Shown here: positions 40,995 to 50,469 of the stretch, piece by piece | How positions within the stretch are numbered: the stretch's first letter is position 1 | Layout: each line of letters begins with the position of its first letter | Assembly: GCF_000830005.1 (NCBI RefSeq) | Contig: NZ_CP010407.1 | Coordinates: 4,964,001 to 5,028,000, forward strand | Reading direction: 5' to 3' | DNA: 64,000 nt | Source of the DNA: Streptomyces vietnamensis | GTDB taxonomy: Bacteria; Actinomycetota; Actinomycetes; Streptomycetales; Streptomycetaceae | Position numbers and translations under genes: made by a program | The notes under the pieces: generated by a model | Seen by the model: only the letters and a program-made list of their open reading frames with translations | The model's database searches: none | What the model was told of the DNA's origin: nothing

Positions 40995-41651
40995 ATGGCT
41001 CCGATTCCCGGCTCCGGCCTCGCCAAGGGCCTCGCCGTCACCCTCCGCACGATGACGAAGAAGACCGTCACCGCGCAGTACCCCGACGTGCAGCCCGAGC
41101 TGCCGCCCCGCACCCGCGGGGTCATCGGCCTGTTCGAGGAGAACTGCACGGTCTGCATGCTCTGCGCCCGTGAGTGCCCCGACTGGTGCATCTACATCGA
41201 CTCCCACAAGGAGACGGTGCCGCCCGCCGCCCCCGGCGGCCGCGAGCGCAGCCGGAACGTCCTCGACCGCTTCGCCATCGACTTCTCGCTCTGCATGTAC
41301 TGCGGGATCTGCATCGAGGTCTGCCCCTTCGACGCGCTGTTCTGGTCGCCCGAGTTCGAGTACGCGGAGACCGACATCCACGAGCTCACCCACGAGCGCG
41401 ACAAGCTCCGCGAGTGGATGTGGACGGTCCCCGAGCCGCCCGCGCTCGACCCGCACGCGGAGGAGCCGAAGGAGATCGCAGCGGCCCGCAAGGCGGCGGA
41501 GAAGGCGGCCGCCCAGGCCGCAGCCGAAGCCGAGGCCGCAGCTGCTGCCGAGGCCGCTGCCCAAGCCGAGGCCGCCACCCAGGCCCAGGCCCAGGCCCAA
41601 GCCGAGGCCGAGGCCGAGGCCGACGCCCAGGCCCAGGAGGACCAGCAGTGA
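40995..41651 (+). CDS. nuoI: Second-set subunit I with Ala/Glu/Gln tail
   Basis: 218 aa from the ATG at 40995. Two 4Fe-4S motifs, [12 protein letters not shown] and [12 protein letters not shown], in the first 120 residues. Residues about 155-218 are an almost pure Ala/Glu/Gln helix ([15 protein letters not shown] and so on), long enough for a single extended alpha-helix. The main-operon NuoI has no such tail. The stop overlaps the nuoJ2 GTG. Confidence 0.93.
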   Translation: MAPIPGSGLAKGLAVTLRTMTKKTVTAQYPDVQPELPPRTRGVIGLFEENCTVCMLCARECPDWCIYIDSHKETVPPAAPGGRERSRNVLDRFAIDFSLCMYCGICIEVCPFDALFWSPEFEYAETDIHELTHERDKLREWMWTVPEPPALDPHAEEPKEIAAARKAAEKAAAQAAAEAEAAAAAEAAAQAEAATQAQAQAQAEAEAEADAQAQEDQQ

Positions 41652-42196
41652 CCCTCGCAGCACAGGCCCACGGCTTCCTCTCGCCCACCGGCGTCGAGAT
41701 CGCCTTCCTCCTCGTAGGCCTCGTCACCCTCGGCGCCGCCCTCGTCACCGTCACCACCCGCCAGCTGGTGCACGCCGCCCTCTGGCTGGTCGTGGCGCTC
41801 GGCGGGCTCGCCGTCGAGTACCTGCTCCTGACCGCCGAGTTCATCGCCTGGGTCCAGGTCCTCATCTACGTCGGTTCCGTCGTCGTCCTCCTCCTCTTCG
41901 GTCTCATGCTCACCAAGGCCCCCATCGGCCGCTCCCCGGACGCCGACTCCGGCAACCGGCCGGTCGCCCTCGCCGTCGCCCTGGCCGCCGCGGCCGCCCT
42001 CGTCTGGGTGGTCGTCGACGCCTTCCGCACGACCTGGATCGATCTGGACGGGCCCGCCCAGGGCTCCACGGGCGTGACCGGCGAGATCCTCTTCCAGCAC
42101 TGGGTGCTGCCCTTCGAGGCGCTGTCGGTGCTGCTGCTCGCCGCTCTGGTCGGCGCGATCGTCCTCTCCCGGAAGAACAAGGAGGGCGAGCGCTGA
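41648..42196 (+). CDS. nuoJ: Second-set NADH-quinone oxidoreductase subunit J
   Basis: 182 aa from the GTG at 41648. Five hydrophobic helices, with [20 protein letters not shown] at the family-typical position. Short C-terminus, unlike the 272-aa first copy. Overlaps nuoK2 by one base (TGATG). Confidence 0.92.
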   Translation: MTLAAQAHGFLSPTGVEIAFLLVGLVTLGAALVTVTTRQLVHAALWLVVALGGLAVEYLLLTAEFIAWVQVLIYVGSVVVLLLFGLMLTKAPIGRSPDADSGNRPVALAVALAAAAALVWVVVDAFRTTWIDLDGPAQGSTGVTGEILFQHWVLPFEALSVLLLAALVGAIVLSRKNKEGER

Positions 42197-42555
42197 TGCA
42201 CCTCGCCTACCCGGCCGTCCTCGCCGCCCTCCTCTTCGCCGTCGGTCTCTACGGTGTCCTCGCCCGCCGCAACGCGATCCTGGTCCTGATGTCCGTCGAG
42301 CTCATGCTCAACGCCGTCAACCTCAACCTGGTCGCCTTCGACGTCTGGCTCCGCGACGCCCTCCACGCCGGCCAGGCCCTCACCCTCTTCACCATCGCCG
42401 TCGCCGCCGCGGAGATCGGCATCGGTCTCGCGATCGTCCTGATGGTCCACCGCAACCGCGGCACCTCGGACGTCGACCGCCTCCGCGACACCAAGGAACA
42501 GCCGTCGGCCGAAGAACAGCCGTCCGCCGAGGAGAAGGCCGAGGCCGCCGCGTGA
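42196..42555 (+). CDS. nuoK: Second-set NADH-quinone oxidoreductase subunit K
   Basis: 119 aa. Three helices with functional glutamates in [13 protein letters not shown] and [14 protein letters not shown] 25-residue acidic extension ([19 protein letters not shown]) makes it longer than the usual 100 aa, another added tail in this operon. Confidence 0.93.
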   Translation: MHLAYPAVLAALLFAVGLYGVLARRNAILVLMSVELMLNAVNLNLVAFDVWLRDALHAGQALTLFTIAVAAAEIGIGLAIVLMVHRNRGTSDVDRLRDTKEQPSAEEQPSAEEKAEAAA

Positions 42556-44528
42556 CCACGACCACCCTCGCCGTCCTCGTCCCCCTCCTTCCCTTCCTCG
42601 GCTCCGCCGCCGGCCTCCTGCTCGGCCGCACCGCGCCCGGCTTCGTCCGCCCGCTTGCCGTGCTGCCGACTCTGGCCGCCGCGGTGCTCGCCGCTGTCGT
42701 CGCCGCCCGCCAGGGCGGAGGGAAGGCGATCGACGCCGCCACCCAGCTCACCCCGACCGGCTCGGTCCCGATCGACCTGGCCCTGCACATCGACGGCTTC
42801 GCCGCGCTCGTCGCCGTCCTCGTCGGCGTCGTCGCCACCTGCGTGCAGATCTACTCGACCGGCTACCTCCGCGACGACCCGCGCTACCCCTCGTACGCCG
42901 CGCTCGTCTCCCTCTTCACCTCCGCGATGCTGCTCGTCGTCTACTCCGGCGACCTGATGGTGCTCCTGGTCGGCTGGGAGATCATGGGCATCTGCTCGTA
43001 CTTCCTCGTCGGCCACTACTGGGAGACCCCCGAGGCGCGAGCCGCCTCCCTCAAGGCCTTCCTCGTCACCAAGCTCGGTGACGTCCCCTTCCTCATCGGT
43101 CTCTTCGCGCTCGCCGCCGACGCGGGCACGTTCCGGATCACGGGCGTCCTCGGCGCCGTCGCGAGCGGCGGCCTCGACCACCCCACGCTGATCGCGCTGC
43201 TGCTGCTCGCCGGCGTCGCCGGCAAGTCGGCGCAGTTCCCGCTCCACACCTGGCTCCCGGACGCCATGGCCGGCCCCACCCCCGTCTCCGCACTCATCCA
43301 CGCGGCGACGATGGTCGCCGCCGGCATCTACTTCACGGCCCGGCTCCTGCCCGTCTTCGCCGCCTCCGCCGCCGCGATGACCGTGCTCGCCGTGATGGCC
43401 GCGCTCACGATGGTCGGCTCGGCGCTCGCCGCGCTCGCCCAGGACGACATCAAGCGGGTCCTCGCCTACTCGACGATCGGCCAGCTCGGCTACATGGCCG
43501 GTGCCCTCGCCGTCGGCGACCGCGGGGCCGCCGTCTTCCACCTCCTCTCGCACGCCGCCTTCAAGGCGCTCCTCTTCCTCGCCGCCGGCGCGGTCATCCA
43601 CGCCGCCGGGACGAACTCGCTCACCGCCATGTCCCGCATGAGCGGCCTCGCGAAGCGCATCCCCGACGCGTACTGGACGATGACCGTCGCCCTGCTCGCG
43701 CTCGCCGCGATCCCGCCCTTCGCCGGCTTCTTCTCCAAGGAAGCCGTCCTCGTGGCCGCCGAGCACACCGCCCTCGGTGAGCGGGACGTCGCCCCCGCCG
43801 GGGCAGGCTGGATCGTCCTCGTCGCCGGACTGCTCACGGCCCTGCTGACCGCCGCGTACGCCCTCCGGCTCTGGCTGCGGGCCTTCCGCGGCCGCGGAGC
43901 CGAAGCCCCGGACCACGGCCGCCAGCCGATCGCCATGACGAGCGTCCTGTGGGTCCTCGCGATCCCCTCCCTCGGTTTCGGTCTGACCGTCACGTACCTC
44001 GACGACTGGTTCGACGGGCACCCGCTGACCCCGACGCTGACCACCGCCGTCCTCGGGACCGGTCTCGCCGCCGCAGGAGCCGTCATCACCTACGCGGTCT
44101 GGCGCACCCTCGCCGCCCGCACCCCGGTCACGGCCCCCGTCCCGCACGTCGCCCACCCGGACGCCGAGGCGGGTCAGGTCGAGGCCGAGGCGCTGCACCT
44201 GCCGCACCCCGCCGAGGACCCGGCCGACCCCGGCCGCGCCCTCCTGGGGCCGCTGCACGGACCGGCCGCCGACGGCTTCCACCTGGACGCCGTCTACCGG
44301 ACCGCCTTCGTCCGCCCCGTACTCGCCGCCGCCTCCCTGGTCCGCTTCCTGGACCGCGAGGTCGTCGACACCTACGTGAGCGCCGCGGGGAACTCCGCCA
44401 AGGGGCTCGGCTGGCTCGTCCGCCGCGCCCAGACCGGCAACGTGCAGACCTACCTCAGCGCCCTGCTCGCCGGCTCCGTCGTCCTGGCGATCGTCGCCGT
44501 CGCCCTCGCCAACGCCGCCGGAGCGTGA
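42552..44528 (+). CDS. nuoL: Second-set NADH-quinone oxidoreductase subunit L
   Basis: 658 aa from a GTG start overlapping nuoK2. Antiporter-like subunit with [19 protein letters not shown] (key Glu) and [19 protein letters not shown] (lysine region). The C-terminal lateral helix region (about 540-658) is present, including [16 protein letters not shown]. Confidence 0.94.
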   Translation: MTTTTLAVLVPLLPFLGSAAGLLLGRTAPGFVRPLAVLPTLAAAVLAAVVAARQGGGKAIDAATQLTPTGSVPIDLALHIDGFAALVAVLVGVVATCVQIYSTGYLRDDPRYPSYAALVSLFTSAMLLVVYSGDLMVLLVGWEIMGICSYFLVGHYWETPEARAASLKAFLVTKLGDVPFLIGLFALAADAGTFRITGVLGAVASGGLDHPTLIALLLLAGVAGKSAQFPLHTWLPDAMAGPTPVSALIHAATMVAAGIYFTARLLPVFAASAAAMTVLAVMAALTMVGSALAALAQDDIKRVLAYSTIGQLGYMAGALAVGDRGAAVFHLLSHAAFKALLFLAAGAVIHAAGTNSLTAMSRMSGLAKRIPDAYWTMTVALLALAAIPPFAGFFSKEAVLVAAEHTALGERDVAPAGAGWIVLVAGLLTALLTAAYALRLWLRAFRGRGAEAPDHGRQPIAMTSVLWVLAIPSLGFGLTVTYLDDWFDGHPLTPTLTTAVLGTGLAAAGAVITYAVWRTLAARTPVTAPVPHVAHPDAEAGQVEAEALHLPHPAEDPADPGRALLGPLHGPAADGFHLDAVYRTAFVRPVLAAASLVRFLDREVVDTYVSAAGNSAKGLGWLVRRAQTGNVQTYLSALLAGSVVLAIVAVALANAAGA

Positions 44529-44531
44529 CCC

Positions 44532-46109
44532 GTGATCGATATCAGCGAATCCGTGATGCAGTTCCTTCTGGCGTTGATCGTCGCCGGCCCGCTCCTCGGC
44601 GCCGCCGCCGCTCTCCTCCCCGCACCGCCCGGACTGAAGGGGAAGTCACCCGACCAGGCCGTGCTCCGCCACGGCGTCACCGTCACCGGCGTCATCCTGC
44701 TGGCCGCGCTCGTCCTCGCGCTCGGCTTCGACCACGACCACCCGTCGAAGATGCAGGCCACGACGGACATCAGCTGGATCAGGGCACTCGACGTGCGGAT
44801 CCACCTCGGTGTCGACGGCATTTCCCTCCCCCTCCTGGTCCTGACCGCGCTGCTGACCTTCCTCTGCGCGCTGTACAGCTACTTCAAGATGCCGAGCGGG
44901 CCTTCCCCCAAGGCCTTCGTCGCGCTCCTGCTCGTCCTGGAGTCCGGCACCCTCGCCACCTTCGCCGTCCTCGACCTCGTCCTGTTCTTCCTGGCCTTCG
45001 AGATGGTCCTCATCCCGATGTACTTCCTCATCGCCCGCTGGGGCGGCGAGGGCAGGCAGGCCGCCGCCTGGAAGTTCATCCTCTACACGCTGCTCGGCTC
45101 CGTCGTCATGCTGCTCGGCCTGCTCCTCATCGGCGTGAAGGCGGGCACGTTCGACATGGTGGCACTCGCCACTGACAACGGCCGTGGACTGACCACGTCC
45201 GTGCAGGTCATCGCCGTTCTCGCGATCGGTCTCGGGCTCGCCGTGAAGACCCCGATGTGGCCGCTGCACAGCTGGCTCCCGGACGCGCACACCGCCGCCC
45301 CGACCGTCGGCTCCGTCCTCCTCGCCGGCGTCCTGCTGAAGATGGGCACGTACGGCTTCGTCCGGATCGTCCTGCCGATCACCCCCGACGGCATGGCGAC
45401 CTTCGCCCCGTACCTCGCGGCCTTCGCCGTCGCCGGGATCATCTACGGATCGCTCGCCTGCCTCGCCCTCGCGAAGCCCGGCAACAAGGGCGACCTCAAG
45501 CGCCTCATCGCGTACTCCTCCGTCGGCCACATGGGCTTCGTGCTCCTCGGCATCGCCACCATGACCCCCACCGGGGTGAACGGCGCCCTCTTCGCCAACA
45601 TCGCCCACGGCCTCGTCACCGGCCTGCTGTTCTTCCTGGTCGGCGCGGTCAAGGACCGGTACGGCACCGCCGACCTCGACACCCTCGCCGGAGCCACCGG
45701 CGCCGCCCTCTACGGCCGCGCCCCCCGCCTCGGCGCCCTCCTCGCCTTCGCCGCCGTCGCCTCCCTCGGACTGCCCGGCCTCGCCGGCTTCTGGGGCGAG
45801 ATGCTCGCCCTCTTCGGCGCCTTCGACCCGGCCGAGGGCCTCAGCCGCCCCGCCTTCCTCACCTTCATGGCGATCGGCGCCTTCGGCACCCTCCTCACCG
45901 CCGCCTACCTCCTCGTCGTCGTCCGCCGCGTCTGCATGGGCGGCCCGCGACCCGCGGGGGAGACGGCGATCGCCGACGTCCAGGGGTACGAGTTCGCCGC
46001 CTGGACCCCGCTCGTCGCCCTCACCGTCCTCGCCGGACTCTGGCCCGCCGTCCTCCTCGGCCTCACCGACCCGGCCGTCCAGCAGCTCCTCGCCGGAGGC
46101 ACCCAGTGA
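44532..46109 (+). CDS. nuoM: Second-set NADH-quinone oxidoreductase subunit M
   Basis: 525 aa from a GTG start 3 bp after nuoL2. Antiporter-like subunit with FEMVLIPMYFLIARWG (key Glu), KTPMWPLHSWLPDAHTAAP (lysine region) and GVLLKMGTYGFVRI. About 14 helices. The stop overlaps nuoN2. Confidence 0.94.
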   Translation: MIDISESVMQFLLALIVAGPLLGAAAALLPAPPGLKGKSPDQAVLRHGVTVTGVILLAALVLALGFDHDHPSKMQATTDISWIRALDVRIHLGVDGISLPLLVLTALLTFLCALYSYFKMPSGPSPKAFVALLLVLESGTLATFAVLDLVLFFLAFEMVLIPMYFLIARWGGEGRQAAAWKFILYTLLGSVVMLLGLLLIGVKAGTFDMVALATDNGRGLTTSVQVIAVLAIGLGLAVKTPMWPLHSWLPDAHTAAPTVGSVLLAGVLLKMGTYGFVRIVLPITPDGMATFAPYLAAFAVAGIIYGSLACLALAKPGNKGDLKRLIAYSSVGHMGFVLLGIATMTPTGVNGALFANIAHGLVTGLLFFLVGAVKDRYGTADLDTLAGATGAALYGRAPRLGALLAFAAVASLGLPGLAGFWGEMLALFGAFDPAEGLSRPAFLTFMAIGAFGTLLTAAYLLVVVRRVCMGGPRPAGETAIADVQGYEFAAWTPLVALTVLAGLWPAVLLGLTDPAVQQLLAGGTQ

Positions 46110-47638
46110 CGTCGTTCGCCAGCGGGTCGCTCGTCCAGTCCGTCGACTGGCTCACGATCGCGCCCCCCACCCTCACGGCCGTGGTCGCCCTCGTCGTCCT
46201 CGTCGCCGACCTCTTCCTGCCGCCGGAGCGCAAGCAGCTCCTCGGCTGGACCGCGATCGGCGGCCTCACCGCCGCTCTCGCCCTCCTCCTGCCGCTGCGG
46301 GACGGCGACCGCTCCACCTTCTGCCTGACCGCCCAGGCCCAGGCCGAGGGCCACGCGCCCGCGTGCAGCTACACCGCCGACCACTTCACCCTGGTCATCC
46401 AGCTCCTCGTCCTCGCCGGCGCACTGCTCGCCGCGCTCCTGTCCATGGACGAGACCCGCGAGAAGCTCCCGGCCGGCGAGTTCTGGTTCCTGCTGCTGTC
46501 CTCGGCCGCCGGCGCAGCCCTGCTGCCCGCCTCCCGCGACCTCGCCACCCTCGTCGTCGCCCTCGAAGTGGCCTCGCTGCCCGCGTTCGCGCTCGTCGGC
46601 CTCAAGCGCGGCGACCGCATGTCCGGCGAGGCCGCGCTCAAGTTCTTCCTCTCCTCCGTCACCGCGACCGCCGTCACCCTGCTCGGCGTCAGCTTCGTGT
46701 ACGCGGCGACCGGCACCCTCCACCTCACGGAGATCGCCCAGCGCCTCGACGACGTCCCCGGACAGCTCCAGACCCTCGCCGAGGCGGGCGTCGCCCTCAC
46801 CCTCGTCGGCTTCGCCTTCAAGACGGCCGCCGTGCCCTTCCACTTCTGGGTGCCCGACACCTACGTCGGCGCCCCGCTGCCCGTCGCCGCCTACCTCTCC
46901 GTCGTCGGCAAGGCCGTCGGCTTCACCGGCCTGATCCTGGTGACCGTCGTCGCCTTCCCGTCGTACGCGGACGTGTGGGGCCCGGCCCTCGCCGCCCTCG
47001 CCGCGCTCACCATGACCGCGGGCAACGTCGCCGCGCTCCGCCAGCTGTCCACGCGCGCGTGGAGCGCGGTACGCCTCCTCGCCTGGTCCTCCGTCGCCCA
47101 GGCCGGCTACCTCCTGGTGCCGATCGCGGCCGCCGCGTACTCCAGCGACGACCAGGTCGGCGCCACCGTCGCGTACGCCCTGATGTACGCCGTCGTGAAC
47201 CTCGGCGCCTTCGCGGTCGTCGCGCTCGTCGCCCGCACCCACCCCGAGAACCGCATCGCGGACTACCGGGGCCTGTACGCCGCCAGCCCCGCGGCGGCCC
47301 TCGCGCTCGGGTTCTTCCTCCTGAATCTGGCCGGTTTGCCCCCGGGTATCATCGGCCTCTTCGCCAAGGTGACCGTCTTCTCGGCGGCCGTCGACGCGGG
47401 CCTCGGGTGGCTGGCCGTGATCATGGGCGTCAACGTCGTGATCGCGCTGTACTACTACCTGCGCTGGACGGCCCTGCTCTTCCGCGCGCCGGAAGGCGCC
47501 CCCGCCACGCACAAGGCCCCCGCGCTCAAGGCCCCCGTGCCGGTCACCCTGGCGATCGTGCTGACCGCCGCCGCCGGAGCCGTCCTGTCGGGCTACCCGC
47601 AGTTCGCCCTCCGCTTCGCGACGGACAGCCTCTTCTGA
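46106..47638 (+). CDS. nuoN: Second-set NADH-quinone oxidoreductase subunit N
   Basis: 510 aa from a GTG start. Antiporter-like subunit with VALEVASLPAFALVGLKR and FKTAAVPFHFWVPDTYVGAP. A Cys-containing external loop (FCLTAQAQAEGHAPACSY) near residue 75 could form a disulfide; this is not seen in the first copy. Last gene of the second operon. Confidence 0.93.
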   Translation: MTSFASGSLVQSVDWLTIAPPTLTAVVALVVLVADLFLPPERKQLLGWTAIGGLTAALALLLPLRDGDRSTFCLTAQAQAEGHAPACSYTADHFTLVIQLLVLAGALLAALLSMDETREKLPAGEFWFLLLSSAAGAALLPASRDLATLVVALEVASLPAFALVGLKRGDRMSGEAALKFFLSSVTATAVTLLGVSFVYAATGTLHLTEIAQRLDDVPGQLQTLAEAGVALTLVGFAFKTAAVPFHFWVPDTYVGAPLPVAAYLSVVGKAVGFTGLILVTVVAFPSYADVWGPALAALAALTMTAGNVAALRQLSTRAWSAVRLLAWSSVAQAGYLLVPIAAAAYSSDDQVGATVAYALMYAVVNLGAFAVVALVARTHPENRIADYRGLYAASPAAALALGFFLLNLAGLPPGIIGLFAKVTVFSAAVDAGLGWLAVIMGVNVVIALYYYLRWTALLFRAPEGAPATHKAPALKAPVPVTLAIVLTAAAGAVLSGYPQFALRFATDSLF

Positions 47639-47672
47639 CCCCCCACAGAGAAACACCGAGGAGCGAAACCCC

Positions 47673-48122
47673 GTGCTGAACGGATTCAAGGACTTCATAC
47701 TTCGCGGGAACGTCGTCTCGATGGCCATCGGTCTGGCCGTCGGCTCGGCGTTCACGGCCGTCGTCACCGGCTTCAGCAAGGCGTTCATCACCCCGCTCAT
47801 CGGTCTGGCGACGGGCTCGGTCGGCGACTTCAGCGAGGCCAGCTTCACCGTCGGCAAGACCGTCTTCCCGTACGGTCTGGCGATCGCCGCCGCCATAGCG
47901 TTCGTCATCACCGCCGCGGTCCTCTACTTCCTCATCGTCGTCCCGATGACGAAGATCCAGGAGAAGTTCGCCAAGGAGGAGGCGAAGGACCCGAAGTCGG
48001 AGAAGCGCGACTGCCCCCGCTGCTTCACCGAGATCCCGGCCATCGCCTCCCGCTGCGCCCACTGCACCAGCGAGGTCGAGCCGATCGCCCTCGGCCTGGA
48101 GAAGATCCCCGCCGCCCGCTGA
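47673..48122 (+). CDS. mscL: MscL-type mechanosensitive channel with zinc-ribbon tail
   Basis: 149 aa from the GTG at 47673, with CGAGGAGCG upstream. Homopentameric stretch-activated channel: N-terminal MLNGFKDFILRGNVVSMAIG and pore helix, periplasmic loop, and second helix ending VVPMTKIQEKFAKEE. In place of the ordinary helical end it has CPRCFTEIPAIASRCAHC, a CxxC...CxxC zinc ribbon. It lies 34 bp after nuoN2 with no clear terminator between. Confidence 0.9.
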   Translation: MLNGFKDFILRGNVVSMAIGLAVGSAFTAVVTGFSKAFITPLIGLATGSVGDFSEASFTVGKTVFPYGLAIAAAIAFVITAAVLYFLIVVPMTKIQEKFAKEEAKDPKSEKRDCPRCFTEIPAIASRCAHCTSEVEPIALGLEKIPAAR

Positions 48123-48201
48123 TCACCCGTACGGCCCACACGGCGCCCCGCGCGAGCCGGGGAACCCGAACCTCCCGCCTGGCGTTGACCAGTACGGGAG
48201 G

Positions 48202-48220
48202 GTCCACTGAGTGAGTGGAC
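48202..48220. promoter_or_regulatory. Perfect inverted repeat upstream of htpX
   Basis: GTCCACT-GAGTG-AGTGGAC, 7-bp perfect arms, 49 bp upstream of the htpX start. Position suits an operator or a promoter-overlapping stress element; no known consensus was recognised. Confidence 0.5.
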
Positions 48221-48268
48221 CACCACGAAGAAAAGGGTTCCCCTGCCGCACCACCTGGAGGGCGTACC

Positions 48269-49132
48269 GTGCACCGCCGGCACAACGGGCTGAGGACCGC
48301 CGTACTCCTCGGAGGGCTCTCGGCCCTCATCATCGTCATCGGCAGCTTCTTCGGGCGTACGGGGCTGATCGTCGCGCTGGTCGTGGCGCTCGGCACCAAC
48401 GCGTACGCGTACTGGAACAGCGACAAGCTGGCGCTGCGGGCCATGCGGGCCCGCCCGGTGAGCGAGTTCGAGGCCCCCGCGCTCTACAGAATGGTGCGCG
48501 AGCTCTCCACGCAGGCGCGTCAGCCCATGCCCCGGCTCTACATCTCGCCGACGCAGGCCCCCAACGCCTTCGCGACCGGCCGCAACCCGCGCAACGCCGC
48601 CGTCTGCTGCACCGAGGGCATCCTCGCGATCCTCGACGAGCGCGAGCTGCGCGGGGTCATCGGCCACGAGCTGAGCCACGTCTACAACCGGGACATCCTC
48701 ATCTCCTCGGTCGCCGGAGCGCTCGCCTCCGTGATCATGTTCCTGGTCAACTTCGCCTGGCTGATCCCGGTCGGCCGCTCCGACGACGACGACGGCCCCG
48801 GGATCCTCGGCTACCTGCTGATCCTCATCCTCGGCCCGATCGCCGCCTCGGTCGTCCAGCTCGCCATCTCCCGCTCCCGGGAGTACGAGGCCGACGCCTC
48901 GGGCGCCCAGCTCACCGGAGACCCGCTCGCCCTCGCCAGCGCCCTGCGGAAGCTGGAGGCCGGCACCAAGCAGCTGCCGCTGCCGCCCGAGCCGAGGATC
49001 GAGACCGCGAGCCACATGATGATCGCGAACCCGTTCCGGCCCGGCCAGGGCCTCTCCAAGATGTTCTCCACCCATCCGCCGATGGCCGAGCGGATCGCCC
49101 GGCTCGAACAGATGGCAGGTCATCGCCCGTGA
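48269..49132 (+). CDS. htpX: HtpX-family membrane metalloprotease
   Basis: 287 aa from the GTG at 48269, with TGGAGGG 7-12 bp upstream; an in-frame ATG at 48215 is less likely. Zinc site [11 protein letters not shown] and third ligand Glu in [11 protein letters not shown]. Two N-terminal and two central hydrophobic helices. Quality control of membrane proteins under stress is the known family role. Closing segment [18 protein letters not shown] is characteristic. Confidence 0.93.
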   Translation: MHRRHNGLRTAVLLGGLSALIIVIGSFFGRTGLIVALVVALGTNAYAYWNSDKLALRAMRARPVSEFEAPALYRMVRELSTQARQPMPRLYISPTQAPNAFATGRNPRNAAVCCTEGILAILDERELRGVIGHELSHVYNRDILISSVAGALASVIMFLVNFAWLIPVGRSDDDDGPGILGYLLILILGPIAASVVQLAISRSREYEADASGAQLTGDPLALASALRKLEAGTKQLPLPPEPRIETASHMMIANPFRPGQGLSKMFSTHPPMAERIARLEQMAGHRP

Positions 49133-49141
49133 AGACGATCC

Positions 49142-49660
49142 TCAACGGACCCGCCCTTCGACGACCATCGAGGGCAGTAGCCGGATCTCTGGGAGAGGAA
49201 CTTGTTCCACGTCCGTGAGCGCGGCGTTCACACAGCTCCAGGTGTCGTCGCGTGTCCAAGCGTCGAAATGCTTCGAAGCTTGGACGGTGGCTCCGGTTTC
49301 CTTGATCACATCGGGCCGTGACTTGCCGGTGCGGGCCTTGCAGAAGATGGCGTCCACGGATCGACGGACGGTGCCCCTGCGCCCCTTCGGGAGGAGGGGA
49401 GCGATCCTCGCCCACTCCTCGTCCGAGAGGGGGGCAGCGGGCACGCCGAGGCCGTTCGTGGCGTGCCAGGCCCTCACCGTGCATGTGATGTGCCGGGTCG
49501 CCTTGCGGCTTTGCCTGGCTACGCCGTAGCCCTTCTTCTGCTCCTCGGTCGATACGCGCAGGTAGTCGACCGCACGCAAGGTGCGTGTACCGGCCGCACG
49601 TGCAGCGGTCTCACTGGCTGAGGACGGGGGTGTGCTTACGGGAGACACGTCGACTCCCAA
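49142..49660 (-). pseudogene. Mosaic remnant: serine recombinase N-terminus joined to IS5-like transposase piece
   Basis: 172-codon frame. Residues about 28-55 (RAVDYLRVSTEEQKKGYGVA) match the start of large serine recombinases, including the catalytic Ser in RVSTEEQ. Residues about 76-165 (LSDEEWARIAPLLPKGRRG, later RRSVDAIFCKARTGKS and FDAWTRDDTWSCVNAAL) match the N-terminal domain of IS5-type transposases. Neither has its full catalytic domain, so activity is not expected. Codon bias is weaker than in its neighbours. I read it as debris of two mobile elements fused in frame. Confidence 0.6.
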
Positions 49661-49859
49661 TCAGTCGGCCGGCCCCGGGGCGGTGCCAGCCGCTGCCGGG
49701 GCGTTTGTCTGAACCTCCAAGGTGGCGCGGGTATCTGACGTTCCATCGGTGTTTCCACGGTTCCGCAGCATGCCCTCGTCCTGCTTTGCGGATCGTTGTG
49801 ATCGTTCCGAGGGGAAGGCCGTCGTGCTGTCTGCGGCAGGGGTGACACCATGCGGTGTC
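49661..49859. other. Accessory intergenic stretch, less GC-rich
   Basis: No convincing gene. Base composition is flatter than around it. An in-frame ATG at 49722 could extend the downstream phosphoesterase gene by 46 codons, but the codon pattern there is poor. Confidence 0.5.
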
Positions 49860-49860
49860 A
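49843..49860. promoter_or_regulatory. Perfect palindrome at the phosphoesterase start codon
   Basis: TGACACC-ATGC-GGTGTCA, 7-bp arms, with the last A being the A of the ATG start. It could be an operator or an RNA hairpin limiting translation initiation. Confidence 0.55.
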
Positions 49861-50399
49861 TGGCAGACGACAGCAGCAGTGCGTTTCAGGCGGGCCAGAC
49901 GGCGCTCATCGTCCGGATCTCGGAGGCGGAGCCGTCCGTCCGCGGATGGCGTGAACGGTTCGATCCCTCAGCCCGGGCCGGGGTCCCAGCGCATGTCACC
50001 GTGCTCTTCCCGTTCCTGGACGAGAGTCGAATAGATGCGCTCGTCCACTCCGCTCTCGCGGATGTGCTGGGCGGCCACCAGGCCTTTGACCTGCGGTTCG
50101 AGAGATGTGGACGGTTCCCGGGGGTGCTCTATCTCGTTCCCGATCCTGACACGCGGTTGCGGCAGCTCACGGAGGCGATCGTTGACCGTTGGCCTGAGGC
50201 TCCGCCGTATGGCGGCCGATTCGCCGAGGTCATGCCGCACCTGACCATCGCTCAAGATCAGGAAGACGCCGTCCTGGAGGAGATCGAGGCCGACCTCGTC
50301 GGCAGGCTCCCCTTCATGTCTCACGTCGCGTCGGTCGAACTGATAGTGCACGACGGCGTGAAGTGGCAGGAGAGGGCTTCGTTCGCACTCGGAGGGTGA
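49860..50399 (+). CDS. 2H phosphoesterase (2'-5' RNA ligase-like)
   Basis: 179 aa from the ATG at 49860 (MADDSSSAFQAGQTALIV). Both H-x-T motifs of the 2H superfamily are present, AHVTVLFPF (about residue 44) and PHLTIAQ (about residue 125). Such enzymes hydrolyse 2',3'-cyclic phosphates or related RNA/nucleotide bonds. Substrate here unknown. Codon use is less biased than in core genes, and it lies next to mobile-element debris, suggesting acquisition. Confidence 0.78.
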   Translation: MADDSSSAFQAGQTALIVRISEAEPSVRGWRERFDPSARAGVPAHVTVLFPFLDESRIDALVHSALADVLGGHQAFDLRFERCGRFPGVLYLVPDPDTRLRQLTEAIVDRWPEAPPYGGRFAEVMPHLTIAQDQEDAVLEEIEADLVGRLPFMSHVASVELIVHDGVKWQERASFALGG

Positions 50400-50417
50400 A
50401 ACAGGTCACGAGGCTTG

Positions 50418-50451
50418 GCCGGTCCGCCGCCCCGCGAGTCGGCGGACCGGC
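50418..50451. terminator. Bidirectional terminator
   Basis: Perfect 12-bp stem GCCGGTCCGCCG with its complement around a 10-nt loop, between the convergent phosphoesterase gene and yccF. Confidence 0.87.
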
Positions 50452-50469
50452 GACACGGGCCGAAGTCTC

